Source: Amaurobius ferox | Lineage: Eukaryota > Arthropoda > Arachnida > Araneae > Amaurobiidae | Reading direction: 5' to 3' | Assembly (NCBI GenBank): GCA_951213105.1 | Contig: OX578138.1 | Location: 94,220,914-94,284,913 of the forward strand | Length of the DNA: 64,000 nucleotides | Shown: positions 23,318 to 33,840 of the stretch, in pieces | How the letters are laid out: the number at the start of each line of letters is the position of its first letter | Numbering within the stretch: position 1 is the stretch's first letter | Position numbers and translations under genes: made by a program | The notes under the pieces: generated by a model | The model's input: the letters and a program-made list of their open reading frames with translations, nothing else | What the model was told of the DNA's origin: nothing | Databases searched by the model: none

Positions 23318-24850
23318 CTGACTCGGTCTGTGTACTTGATCGGAGTAAATCGTGTTTCCGCCCATCTCCAATCTTCGTGTCCAACCATGCCACTGGCACG
23401 TGTTTTCGGATCTTTGACCGCCTCCAAGAAGACTATCGGGATGTACAAATTTTATCTGATTTTAGAAAGTACCAAGAGTCTTTCATTATTGCAATGGTCC
23501 GTAATTCAGATTTGACACTTAGAGATTTTTCACCTGAAGTTGATTTACAAAAACGATAAAGGAATATAAGGAAATGTTGAAACTGCTCGAAAATTCTAAG
23601 GAGGATATGTCAGGCGATAGCTACAATCAGCTTAGAGATGAAAATTCACGTGTTGAGGATATCCTCAAGCAAACAGTCTACAAGGTGGATTTCAGAGCTA
23701 TTACAGGTGATCCACCTGTGTGTGCTTCTGTGTCCCAGCTCCTTTCTACGCCTGCAATCCCTGCCAGAACTTCCAATGCGTCCATCAGGACTACCAGAAC
23801 TAATGTTAGGAAGTACCCTCTGATATAAGATGAGGGTTTTCAAACGTTGCTAAAAAGCCACACTGCATGTGCTCAAAATGTGCAACCTGCTGAACGGGTC
23901 CCCACTGTCAAGTTTGTACTTGAACCGAAAATTCCCGCCCTAGACTCACCTAATGCAATGGATAAAACTAAAAGTCCAAAGGAAAGCTCCCTCCTTTCTC
24001 TATTGGCCCCTCGGCCAATTGACCAGTGTAAAGTGCCAACCTCAAACTAATATCTCCATCCCTTCAAGGATAGAGATATTAGTGCTATATTATTCTCTTT
24101 TTTTATTTAGACATAAAACGCCAGATATATCAAAGTAAACTAATCGAGAGCAAATAAACTAATCCAGAACTTTTTTGTTAAACGAGGAAACACCGCTTAA
24201 TGTAGTGATCAGAGGACTCCAAGGACTCCTTGTCCCTACCGAAGTTGAACTGATCCAATAAGAGTTAAATAAATTTAATATTAATGTAAATAGCATAACA
24301 CACATCTTTAGAAAGCCTAAGACTAAAAGAGTACTAGTACCTATATTTCATGGTCAGATCATCAGTTACATTAACGTAAATAGCATAACGCAGTGATTTA
24401 GAAAGCCTAAGACTAAAAGAGTACTAATATCTCTATTTTATGGTCAGACAACCGAAACCCAACAAATTTTAAGAACTTGTGAAATTAAGGAACTCCTAGG
24501 GGTAAAGATAAAAACTGAAAGATAAGGGATACGCAAGGTCGTAATCCAATGTTTCGCATGTCACACGTGGAATCACAGTATCTATTGTTGCTTTCTACCC
24601 ACAGGTGTGGTAAATGCGTTGGAACCCACTATTCACTTGGGTGCCAGAAAAACATGAAACTGCATGTACCTGCACAAATTGCGGACGTGCGCACCTCGAC
24701 AGTTTTCGGAGGATGCCATAATTCTCCAAAGTGAAAAGTAAGAACTTCCCAAACAGTGAACAGCAAATTCGCAGAAAAATTGAGCTCATATGCGACTGTT
24801 GTCACACTCTCCTCCGATGATTTTCCAGAAACCCTTTAAAACTGTCGGTT
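23318..24850 (+). pseudogene. Jockey-like non-LTR retrotransposon ORF1 (gag-like), decayed
   Basis: Conceptual translation jumps between frames but keeps the order of a Jockey-clade ORF1. An N-terminal acidic and Ser/Pro-rich part (VRNSDLTLRDFSPEVDLQKR; DEGFQTLLKSHTACAQNVQP) comes first. At about 24193 comes PLNVVIRGLQGLLVPTEVEL, then NINVNSITHIFRKPKTKRV and KELLGVKIKTE. This is the domain that precedes the zinc knuckles (PRE_C2HC type). Three Cys/His knuckle remnants follow: CFACHTWNH (about 24549), CGKCVGTHYSLGC (about 24606) and CTNCGRAHLDSFRRMP (about 24669). The family protein binds element RNA. Numerous stops and shifts inactivate it. A stretch of about 90 bp (NINVNSIT...VLVPIFHGQ) is tandemly duplicated at about 24283-24450. 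Confidence 0.75.
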
Positions 24851-25019
24851 CCCTAAATCACCCAAGTTAAAGGAAATGATGATAAGGAGGGAAATAATGG
24901 ATTTATTAAGCGCTTTTAGGCCTCAAAGCAAATTATGACAGTAAGTTAATTCATAAATTCATAATTTACTAAAAAAACCAACCAGAACTGACAACGGTCA
25001 ATAATAAAATGGACAGAAT

Positions 25020-25330
25020 CTACATCCCTTATGCTTGTGAATTAGTTGCACAGGATTCATTCTTTTCTTGGGCCTCCTATGTTGTCCCAAGCTTCCGGTA
25101 CCTTGCGGGCTCCACAAGTCAACCCCCTCCAAGCAGTTTTGCAAATTTTGTCGACTCAATACCGTGTTTTTCATTTCTGCTCCTCTAAAATTTATGTTTA
25201 TTTCACGAGGAGGAATTCCTGTCTTACAAATTAAGAGACTCGAGAGACACTAAACTCTGATTCATCACAATTCTGACTGAAGAGCACTATCCGTGTCCTA
25301 GAACTATTATTTATGTAAATGCATTTTTTC
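25020..25330 (+). pseudogene. Possible start of the ORF2 endonuclease of the same element
   Basis: Positions about 25184-25250 read LKFMFISRGGIPVLQIKRL then ERH. This resembles the start of APE-type endonuclease domains in Jockey-like ORF2 proteins, where the pattern is I-(S/L)-W-N-A-x-G-I. The key WNA residues are not preserved, and only some downstream residues (TEEHYPCPRTIIYVN) look related. Position directly after ORF1 supports it. The element would then be truncated near 25330. This is a weak call. Confidence 0.35.
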
Positions 25331-25700
25331 TATAATTACCCAAATCTCTTTAGGTTGCAGTAAGAAGGCCTATATTTGTTGAGCTGGGTACTCCATAATT
25401 TGGCTTTCCTTGAATCAACATTGATAATAGGTAGTTACATTAAATGCATATATGTGTGTATGTCAAACAACATAATTTTGAGTGTGAGTAATTTGTGCAC
25501 TTTCTTATTATTTGCTGAATAACGTATGTTTATATTACATATTCAACGATTTTGGTTTTTGAACTTTATTCACTTTTAATAAAGTAAATAATTAGCTATT
25601 TAAAAAAACTTTTCTGCAATAATAACACTTTTTCTACAATATTATGATTTGCTTTCATAACTTCCAGCTGTTTAATTAAATCTTAAGCTAGAGTAAGAAT
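25331..25700. other. AT-rich DNA, no gene seen
   Basis: Nothing recognised. Confidence 0.45.
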
Positions 25701-25703
25701 TCC

Positions 25704-25860
25704 ACTCGGTGCGTACAGTTGGTGCGTACAGCCAGTAGTGCGTACAGTTGGTGCGTCCAATCGGTGCGTACAGTATTCGGTGCGTACAGTTGGTTAGACC
25801 TAACTGTACGCACCGAAGATTCTTCGTAAGCGTACAGTTAGGTCTAACCAACACGTAACG
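25704..25860. repeat. GTGCGTACAG tandem and inverted repeat cluster
   Basis: The 10-base word GTGCGTACAG occurs five times in about 90 bases (near 25709, 25722, 25738, 25763, 25780, one preceded by AGT). Two overlapping palindromes follow. Arms 25776-25791 and 25802-25817 are perfect over 16 bases (TTCGGTGCGTACAGTT). Arms 25790-25811 and 25830-25851 are perfect over 22 bases. The segment is GC-richer than its surroundings. It could be a foldback element or a locally rearranged minisatellite. Confidence 0.8.
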
Positions 25861-26590
25861 TTTCTGCCATTATGCTTCGGTAACTTGAAGATAAAAATAT
25901 TAAAATCCATTTACTGAGATAATTTTGAATCATTTCACTAAGATAATTTATACTATATAAAATGTATACTAAAAATGTTCTTTTTGAAGATGTCTTTGAC
26001 ATAAAAATATCAAATTTGAAGATAATTTATTACATTTATTAACTTCCAGTAAATAGAAAATTTCTCGTGATATTTCACAGGTACTTACTAGTAATGTACT
26101 CACGGGTACTCAATAGTATGAATATGTATACATGGTGATAACATGTCACCTATTCTGGCCTGTGTTCAGCCAGAAAAATCCCCCGAAAGATCTTAAATTA
26201 AGCAATCTGACAAAGACAGCAATATAGAAGATTTCAACAAAATAATAAGTTCAAATTTTATCACTAGTGTCTTGAAATGGGTATTTATATAAAAGTTATA
26301 CCCTACCTTCCAAAAGGTTTTAAGAATGCTCTATAAATCCAACGTAACTCAAAGTATTTTGATTTGATTTACTCCAAATTTCTACAAGAAGGTATTTAAG
26401 TGAGTAATATACGCCATGAGTATAATTATAAAATTAAAAAATATGGGAAAATATATTTTTACCCTTTAGGTGCTTATTTCACATTTAATACATTCAAAAT
26501 AGGTTTGTATGCCATGAAAATAAACCAAATAAGTCTTAATATGGGATATGACTTACGCTGATTTGGAAACAAGCTTGTCATTGAGGTTTC
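25861..26590. other. AT-rich DNA, no gene seen
   Basis: Nothing recognised. Confidence 0.45.
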
Positions 26591-27130
26591 ATCTTATCAA
26601 GTGAGTGATCCAGCGCAACAGAGAACAATTACTGACTTTTCTGAAGAAGAGTAGTTTTCAACTCTTGGGGAGTAGTTGGAGGTGATAGATAGCAGAGACA
26701 GCATCCCAACGATTTTCAATGATATTGACTTCTGGATCACTGACCACTGGATACGAGCAATTATTTCGCTATCAAAGTACTCATCCATTAGCCCTGCCCT
26801 CTGCGTGGACGAGCGTTACCTTTCATCAAAAGAAAATCTAGACCTAATGCAGCGTCTGCAGCATAGAGTATCACAAATGATTTAAGGATTTGGGATCTTT
26901 ACCTTTCCGTGGTTACAGTATTCTCTGCGAACACGTGCATGTAGGTAAGATATGCCAAAGAAAATCCAACTCATATTAAAGCACTACCAAAAGTTAATGC
27001 ATGACATAGAATGATGCTACTGGATAGGTTGCGTGTTCCTTGTTCTTTCAAGACCCTTATATGTTTATTTTCTGAATCAAGGGAAATCGCGTTTCATCCG
27101 TGAACCAGTGCGTTTATGTCTAAATGGCAT
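26590..27130 (-). pseudogene. Second Tc1-type transposase relic (DD34E)
   Basis: Reading the minus strand from 27130 downward gives HWFTDETRFPLIQKI, the second-block catalytic aspartate context (FTDESRF in the family). Next is RVLKEQGTRNLSSSI. After decayed sequence comes NARPRRGQG shifting to LMDEYFDSEIIARIQW (about 26810-26750), matching the DNARPH..L block. SDPEVNIIENRWDAVSAI (about 26740-26690) corresponds to SPDLNPIENLWD with the last catalytic E. PPTTPQELKTTLLQ (about 26680-26640) is the C-terminal tail. At least three frameshifts and several stops are present. No terminal repeats were found, so the element ends are lost. It differs from the 7.3-kb transposase and is another Tc1 lineage. 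Confidence 0.75.
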
Positions 27131-27680
27131 GTTGAAAACAACCAAATGACAAATGAAATTTGGTACATTTGTAGAGATATATTGCTATAACACGCTGATA
27201 TAAATCGTGTCTTTATTTATAGTTTAAAAAATATTTAATGTCAAATTCATAGAAAGGATTCTTAGGCTGCAAGTTCGCGTCCAGGACAGAATATCGAAAG
27301 TAAGACTACAGATTTTTGAAGAATTTCGATTTACTTAATAAGTTATTCGATATTTTATACAATTCTGAAGTGAACATTTTCCTTTTCCACTGTCAAGATT
27401 TAGATGGTTAAGTCAATTTCTAACTTCTGTGATTGGTTACTTGCATATATATTACAAAGATGGCCGAAGACTATGTTATTGAAGCATTAAAAACACTGAA
27501 AGTATATACATTCAACTCCAAACATGACTACAAATTTAGTTTGTGCACTTGGAATTAGGACAATGTGGAATGTCAACAATCACACAGTATTTTGAAACTC
27601 TAATGCGAACAAACGGCAAAACGTATAGTTGTATAATTTTGTCATATTCTTGTTATACAATAGCCAATCATTCGTTATAC
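27131..27680. other. AT-rich DNA, no gene seen
   Basis: Nothing recognised. Confidence 0.45.
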
Positions 27681-27684
27681 AATC

Positions 27685-28175
27685 GTTCGTAATAGCAGGC
27701 GGCACGAAAAAGTTCGCGAAGTAAACTCAGCGAGGGCCAGTAATTATGAGACAAAGCCTACCAACTCAAGAAGAGGATTACGGAGTTGGCGAGCATAGCG
27801 TGGAGTCTGTTGGCCGAGTTTGGTGAATACACTCACAAAACGAGTTATGGGAGTTGGTGAGCTTTAGGCGAAGCTCCAACATGTATACTACGCCTGTGAC
27901 GATCCAGTCAATTAATGAGTGGCAGTGTACAGGAAGCGGAGCCTCTGAGTACCGAGTTTTGACAGGCGTTAACGAGCACAGGGCACTTAGGCTGTGATGT
28001 GAGTCGTCAGGTTGAAAGTGCTTTCGAATAGAGCTCCAGTGGTTGGTGAAAGTCAGTTAACAAGGGCATAATACTTCCAACTCGCAGGCGGCATAAAAGT
28101 GCTTGCAACGCGAATTAAGAGAGGTTGGTGAGCATAGCGAGTCGGTGACGAAGCCCGTCTAGTATCTAAAACGAT
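27685..28175. other. GC-richer, non-coding island with internal repeats
   Basis: Base composition shifts to GC- and purine-rich. Phrases such as GAGTTGGCGAGCATAGCG and GAGAGGTTGGTGAGCATAGC recur (about 27785, 28120), as do AGCAGGCGGCACGAAAAAG and CGCAGGCGGCATAAAAGTGC (27693, 28084). So two diverged half-units of roughly 390 bp can be proposed. No long frame fits. It resembles an interspersed repeat of unknown class. Confidence 0.5.
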
Positions 28176-29150
28176 GGCAAAAGTGACAACTCTGCCTTTA
28201 ACCTCAGTAAAGCAGAAATTCAATATTTTTTTTCGAATATCATAGTTATGCATTCTTGTATAAAATATACTTTTAGCATATCCCATTCTGATCGCTTCAG
28301 CTTAATTAAGACTATTAGGTCAACTTAAATAGTCAACTTAGTTTCAACTTAATTAGACTATTAGGTAGTCATTATATTAATTTTGTAAATCCACTGTTAT
28401 AAAGGCAACATTAGATAAGATTTGAAAGTGGAGTTATCAGGAAAGACAATACAAATTTTATAATCTTATCCCTAATTGTTCAATATGGTAGGCGATTTTA
28501 TGTTTATATTTGCTCTGCCAAAATTTGCGTATATCGAAGCAGTTGCGTATTCATTGAAAAAATAAAGTGTTAAGGCATATAATACTAATCAGCAGTTTAT
28601 TATCTAATGAAAAAAAATTCAACGGTATAATACTAATCAGCAATTTATTATCTAATGAAAAAAAAATCAACTGTGAATGCAGATTTAAGTGTAACCAAAA
28701 GCGGATTCGTCGTCTAGTTAGTTCATCAGTTGATTATTGTGCTTCTGGATTATTCAAACGTTCTAAAACTTTCTAAACGAAGGCTTAAAACGATGGATGG
28801 ACTCTGGAAAACTTTGTAAGGGGTGTGGAATAAAATAACACTCATAACTTTAAGAAAATCTCTTATACCTTGAAAACTAAGATGTAGAATGATAATCCAG
28901 TGAACAGGCTATCAGAACAAATATTTTTTTGTGACATCAAGCCTTAATCATATTGTTTTAAATTCGTTCTAAAAATGCGTAAACAGTAAACACCCGCTGT
29001 ATTTGGAATATATAATATGGTCTCTTTCAAAATCATTAAATGTTAAAACATACTTTCAAAGCAAAATGATTGTCTCTTACAATACTTAAACAAAAATGAA
29101 TATACAATCAATACATGCGGTTTGGTAAGAAAAAAAATGTTATCCTATCA
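28176..29150. other. AT-rich DNA with a short local duplication
   Basis: The phrase ATAATACTAATCAGCA followed by TTTATTATCTAATGAAAAAA occurs twice in tandem at about 28579-28670. No gene recognised. Confidence 0.5.
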
Positions 29151-29510
29151 TAATTTATTTCCATTATTTTTCAACTACCGCAAGTTTTGCATTCGCAGCA
29201 TAGAAATAAAATATCTAAAATATACAACTTAGACAATTTCACAGCCACGTTTTATTTCCATCCATTGTAGGTAGACGCTATAATACAAATCCCGAAAATT
29301 TGTAAGATTCTTCTTACACGTCCGTCGATGATTTATTTTCAAAGTTCCTGAATTCGAGTACGGAAAGGCTTGCTGAAGAATATTCTCCTAAGATCATCAC
29401 GGTCCACAAACGTTTCCTGGAAATTCACTCCATGAATATTTCATGAACTATAAAAGGAATATGATCACTATTACATGCAATTGAAAATGCGAAGAAGGAT
29501 ATTGCATATT
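29150..29510. repeat. Diverged interspersed repeat, copy 1
   Basis: Shares ordered phrases with 33480-33830: TAAAATATACAACTTAGACA versus CTAAAATATACAGCTGAGAC, CCATCCATTG(T)AG(G)TAGAC, and AAAGGAATATGA followed by GCAATTGA/GCAGTTGAGA. Both lie on the same strand. No coding potential recognised. Confidence 0.55.
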
Positions 29511-29894
29511 GCAGTAAAATATACGGAGGGGATTTTTAGGCAAGATTAATGCAGTAAAATAAATTACAAAGGAACTTGCGTGTATCTGTGCAATTTGTAT
29601 TTTCATGCATAATTTGAACGTTGATAAAATAAATGATCGGATCTAACTCTTTCATGTACGTATAGGAAGACCGTACTTTTTAATTTCATACACAAATAAG
29701 ATATGCTAATAATTTTAGGATATGCTAATAATTTTAAGATATGTTAAGAATATTTCTAGCATGCTCTTTTATATTTAAATATTATTAAACACTTAGAATG
29801 TTAAAAATAAGTAGTCATAATAGACATTTTGATAAATACTAGATCGGTTGGAAATCAATCACATAAAGGTTAACATTTACATATTTCGATTATT

Positions 29895-31196
29895 CCAGAG
29901 AAGCTAATTAAGTTTTACATTTAATGAATATTTGTCTGGCTCAAGCTACATTGTTAAATCTCTATGGCATCATAGTATTTTGTTCAGCAACTTTATATCA
30001 CCTGTTCTTTATTATTTTCATCATTTTTATGAAATTATCATTAGTTCCGGGGGGTCGCAATTATCACAGCTAAATTGGCCTATGTTTGCTAATTATTTTG
30101 TATATTTTACTTTACTTCTATGACTGATTTTATATTTCGTCCCGACACTCTTTGTATAGCATCCTATTGAGGTTAAGGGGACGGTGGACGTTGAAATGGG
30201 CACATATCAACTAAAAAAATGTTTCTTTTTTATATATAACATTATTTTACACATTTAACCTTTTGCTTACGAGTGGGATAGCGTCCATCCTAAACGAAGT
30301 ACCTCCGGAAAAGGCAGGTATTTGACATACCCTAAACATTGCATACCCTAAACATTTGACATACCCTAAACATTGCATACCCTAAACATTTGACATACCC
30401 TAATCATTGCACCTGCTGCAGCAGGTGCAATGTTTCTGTCGGCGATTTCCATGGACGCCAATATCTGCAAATGGGGGTCGAGCTGTTTAGGATACGGTAT
30501 GTCAAATACCTGTCTTTTCGGGAGGTTCTTAGTTTGGGATGGACGCTGTTCCACCCTTAAGCAAAAGGTTAAATGCATTTTTTTCGAAACGGAATTTTCA
30601 AAGTTTTTACATTTTTAAAATGCTCCATGCGTTTTAATTTCTGTTTGAGATACATGAAATTTGGCAAGAAGACACCTTTCATACTTTTTAATGAAACTGG
30701 GTATGCATTTTATAATTAGACTTTATTAAGGTAATTAAAAGTGAATAAGAACCTAATAAAATGATGAAAATTAAGTTTAAATGCAGAAAAATATTTTAAA
30801 AAAATAAACTTTCTAAGGGATTTAAAAATGATTACCCAAATTTGCTCATAATGTGTTTTTGAGTGATCATAATATAAAATTAATCAAAAATGTGAACAAA
30901 TGGCACGCAGGAGCATTTTCAAATTTTTGTTAAAAAAATTAAATAAAAAAAGAATACAAAATTATAACAAAATTGAAAAAAAAATAATGGTTTTTATATA
31001 GTAATGTTAAGAGGAATATTTATACAAATTTTCACGTTTCTAAGTTTATAAATAAATAAATAAAATTTCAACGTCCACACTCAAATGTAATTGATATTTT
31101 ATAATACATTAAATTGAGTTTAATTACTCAAAATGACATGGGTACTTACATAATATGTGCATCTAATTTATAGTTTTAATATGCCTACTTTTTCAC
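29895..31196 (+). repeat. 1.3-kb direct duplication, unit 1
   Basis: Nearly identical to 31401-32703 from GAGAAG(C/T)TAATTAAGTTT to TAATATGCCTACTTTTTCAC, with only scattered substitutions and small indels. Short open frames occur at the same place in both units (e.g. 29932 and 31436) but carry no recognised domain and are broken differently. A TTAA-flanked MITE occupies the same place in both units, so the duplication is younger than the MITE insertion. About 200 unrelated bases separate the units. Confidence 0.85.
30259..30568. mobile_element. TTAA-flanked MITE (piggyBac-type), copy 1
   Basis: The 310-bp element lies between TTAA tetranucleotides (30255-30258 and 30569-30572). Its ends CCTTTTGCTTACGAGTGGGA and (reverse complement of the right end) CCTTTTGCTTAAGGGTGGAA are long terminal inverted repeats of about 90 bases. 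TTAA duplication and CCTTTTG-type ends are typical of piggyBac-like non-autonomous elements. Inside are tandem CATACCCTAAACATTTGA units and a perfect central palindrome with arms CATTGCACCTGCTG. Confidence 0.85.
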
Positions 31197-31400
31197 TTGA
31201 CAATTTAATGCATTTTTAAACGTCGACAACTTCTCAAAATTCCAAAAAATCTTAAAAAAAGAATCCAAAAAATCTAAAATATTTCGAGAACAGTTTATCT
31301 TAGATCAATGGGAATTATTCGATTCGGCACCAAAATGTACATATAAAACAATATTTTAATTATACATTTCAGTATATTTAGTCTTATATTTAAGTTTTTC

Positions 31401-32703
31401 AGAGAAGTTAATTAAGTTTTACATTTAATGAATATTTGTCTGGCTCAAGCTACATTGTTAAATCTCTATGGCATCATAGTATTTTGTTCAGCAACTTTAT
31501 ATCACCTGTTCTTTATTATTTTCATCATCGTTTTTATGAAATTATCATTAGTTCCGGGGGGGCGCAATTATCACAGCTAAATTGGCCTATGTTTGCTAAT
31601 TATTTTGTATATTTCACTTTACTTCTATGACTGATTTTATATTTCGTCCCGACACTCTTTGTATAGCATCCTATTGAGGTTAAGGGGACGGTGGACGTTG
31701 AAATGGGCACATATCAACTAAAAAAATGTTTCTTTTTTATATATAACATTATTTTACACATTTAACCTTTTGCTTACGAGTGGGATAGCGTCCATCCTAA
31801 ACGAAGTACCTCCCGAAAAGGCAGGTATTTGACATACCCTAAACATTGCATACCCTAAACATTTGACATACCCTAAACATTGCATACCCTAAACATTTGA
31901 CATACCCTAATCATTGCACCTGCTGCAGCAGGTGCAATGTTTCTGTCGGCGATTTCCATGGACGCCAATATCTGCAAATGGGGGTCGAGCTGTTTAGGAT
32001 ACGGTATGTCAAATACCTGTCTTTTCGGGAGGTTCTTAGTTTGGGATGGACGCTGTTCCACCCTTAAGCAAAAGGTTAAATGCATTTTTTTCGAAACGGA
32101 ATTTTCAAAGTTTTTACATTTTTAAAATGCTCCATGCGTTTTAATTTCTGTTTGAGATACATGAAATTTGGCAAGAAGACACCTTCCATACTTTTTAATG
32201 AAACTGGGTATGCATTTTATAATTAGACTTTATTAAGGTAATTAAAAGTGAATAAGAACCTAATAAAATGATGAAAATTAAGTTTAAATGCAGAAAAATA
32301 TTTTTAAAAAATAAACTTTCTAAGGGATTTAAAAATGATTACCCAAATTTGCTCATAATGTGTTTTTGAGTGATCATAATATAAAATTAATCAAAAATGT
32401 GAACAAATGGCACGCAGGAGCATTTTCAAATTTTTGTTAAAAAAATTAAATAAAAAAAGAATACAAAATTATAACAAAATTGAAAAAAAAATAATGGTTT
32501 TTATATAGTAATGTTAAGAGGAATATTTATACAAATTTTCACGTTTCTAAGTTTATAAATAAATAAAAAAAATTTCAACGTCCACACTCAAATGTAATTG
32601 ATATTTTATAATACATTAAATTGAGTTTAATTATTCAAAATGACATGGGTACTTACATAATATGTGCATCTAATTTATAGTTTTAATATGCCTACTTTTT
32701 CAC
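31401..32703 (+). repeat. 1.3-kb direct duplication, unit 2
   Basis: Second unit of the duplication described at 29895. It ends exactly where the next MITE-like sequence (GTATAAGGTGCC...) begins. Confidence 0.85.
31766..32075. mobile_element. TTAA-flanked MITE (piggyBac-type), copy 2
   Basis: Sister of the 30259 element, carried along by the direct duplication. TTAA flanks lie at 31762-31765 and 32076-32079; length is again 310 bp. Confidence 0.85.
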
Positions 32704-32744
32704 GTATAAGGTGCCTTCATTTAATACACAGCCTTGACGTACAG

Positions 32745-32862
32745 GCCAAAGGCCCTACCGTGCTGAAAACACCGGTTCTCGTTAGATCTCTGCAGTCAAA
32801 CAGCATCAGCCGCGGTTAGTATTTGGGTGGGTGACCACCTGGGAACACCGCGTGCTGTTGGC
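32745..32862 (+). pseudogene. 5S rRNA-like head of the SINE
   Basis: It reads GCCAAAGGCCCTACCGTGCT, then GAAAACACCGGTTCTCG, and ends GGGTGGGTGACCACCTGGGA followed by ACACCGCGTGCTGTTGGC. Length and both conserved ends match animal 5S rRNA. It lacks the T-run terminator of a true 5S gene and continues into SINE sequence, so it is not a functional rRNA gene. Mutations in the middle (TTAGATCTCTGCAGTCAAAC) disturb the loop region. Confidence 0.85.
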
Positions 32863-33109
32863 ACATTTCGAGCGTGGTAGCCCGGTGGTTTGCGCGCTGG
32901 ATTTGCATTCTGCCACAACTGCCACCGTGTTCATGCGGAGTACGATCACGTTAAACATGTGGGTTCGTAAGTCCTTCCGAGAGGTTGGTGGTAGGGGAAG
33001 GAGGGATGCCTCCCTCACTGGGTTCCGGTCTAAATTGGGTGGCACTTCCCGGCCGTCCAAACGGTTACCTTACATTTTTCAGGTAGGTCGGACGGTCTGG
33101 GTCTCGACA
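32745..33109 (+). mobile_element. Complete composite 5S-rRNA/tRNA SINE (SINE-1, 5S subfamily)
   Basis: The element is 365 bp and flanked by a perfect 17-bp duplication ACAGCCTTGACGTACAG at 32728-32744 and 33110-33126. Its first 118 bases are a full-length 5S-rRNA-like sequence. A tRNA-head remnant with an A-box-like TAGCCCGGTGGTTTGCGCGC follows; the B box is deleted. Then come the SINE-1 body (CGGAGTACGATCACGTTAAA; GTCCTTCCGAGAGGTTGGTG) and 3' end (GGTAGGTCGGACGGTCTGGG). Transcription would be driven by the 5S internal promoter. Composite 5S-tRNA SINEs are known (AmnSINE1 in vertebrates); whether this one is described I cannot tell. Confidence 0.9.
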
Positions 33110-33479
33110 ACAGCCTTGACGTACAGGAAATGTTTTTCAAAATAACATGGAGCTTCTGGTCAACTCAGTGTCCCTCATTATTACCACTGATGATGTCCTC
33201 TATGTTGTCCAAAAGCGCTAAGACATCTTGAAAAACGTTTCCTCTACGTCAAGATGGTGTATTAAATACAGTTTAGAATACTTGCAAGTCTTTGCTGAAA
33301 ATATAAAATATTTTAGACGTGTTTCATCATACTTAAGAAAAAATCATTTCAAGTAAATGAAAACTTGATTACTGTTTACAGAAACACCTGTTTGTCTTGG
33401 ACATGAAATAAAAGGGGCGGATTTAAACCAGCATTTTCTGGAACAATACTGTTATAGCATTATAGATATATCCCCATTT

Positions 33480-33840
33480 TATCTTCAAATACATTATAAG
33501 TTTTGTTCTACAAACTTGGGAAACAAAATGCTAAAATATACAGCTGAGACAAATTCATACCCACGTTCCCTTCCCATCCATTCCAGATAGACATTATAGT
33601 GTGATTCTTGGAAATTTGTTGCCACACATTTACACATTCATCTCCGATTTATCTGGAGCGTTTCTGCATTTGAGTGGGAATGACTTATGAGAAATCGCTC
33701 TCAGAAGACCGACAAAGTCCCCGAAAACGTTTCGAAGAAATACGGTTTTTTGAATAATTCATGGATATTGAAAGGAATATGACCGCTTTCGAATGCAGTT
33801 GAGAGTGTGGGAAACAAGGAGGTGCTGTTTATAGCAGTAA
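33480..33840. repeat. Diverged interspersed repeat, copy 2
   Basis: Homologous to 29150-29510 by ordered shared phrases; see that entry. GGAATATGACCGCTTTCGAA followed by GCAGTTGAGAGTGTG also echoes family R (GCAATTGAGAGTGTTAG), hinting at a common ancestor. Confidence 0.5.

Larger units (their letters stand above)
32718..33275. mobile_element. Palindromic MITE-like element split by a SINE
   Basis: With the SINE at 32745-33109 and one copy of its target duplication removed, the left side reads ATTTAATACACAGCCTTGAC, GTACAGGAAATGTTTTTCAA. The right side, reverse complemented from about 33275, reads ATTTAATACACCATCTTGAC, GTAGAGGAAACGTTTTTCAA. These are inverted repeats of about 45 bases around a core of roughly 80 bases (33150-33225). 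Family is unknown. The core holds CACTGATGATGTCCTCTATG, reminiscent of hammerhead-type sequence, but the expected stem is not complementary. Confidence 0.65.

Noticed and set aside
29932..31630. Paired frames at 29932-30123 and 31436-31630 as a duplicated gene
   Set aside because: They are the same non-coding sequence duplicated; the two frames differ by an indel and have no domain.
32745..32862. A functional 5S rRNA gene
   Set aside because: No T-run terminator, substitutions in the middle region, direct fusion to SINE body and a retroposition target duplication.
33185..33215. A hammerhead ribozyme
   Set aside because: The CTGATGA and AAAAGCGC phrases are suggestive, but the intervening arms do not pair, so I do not annotate it as an RNA gene.
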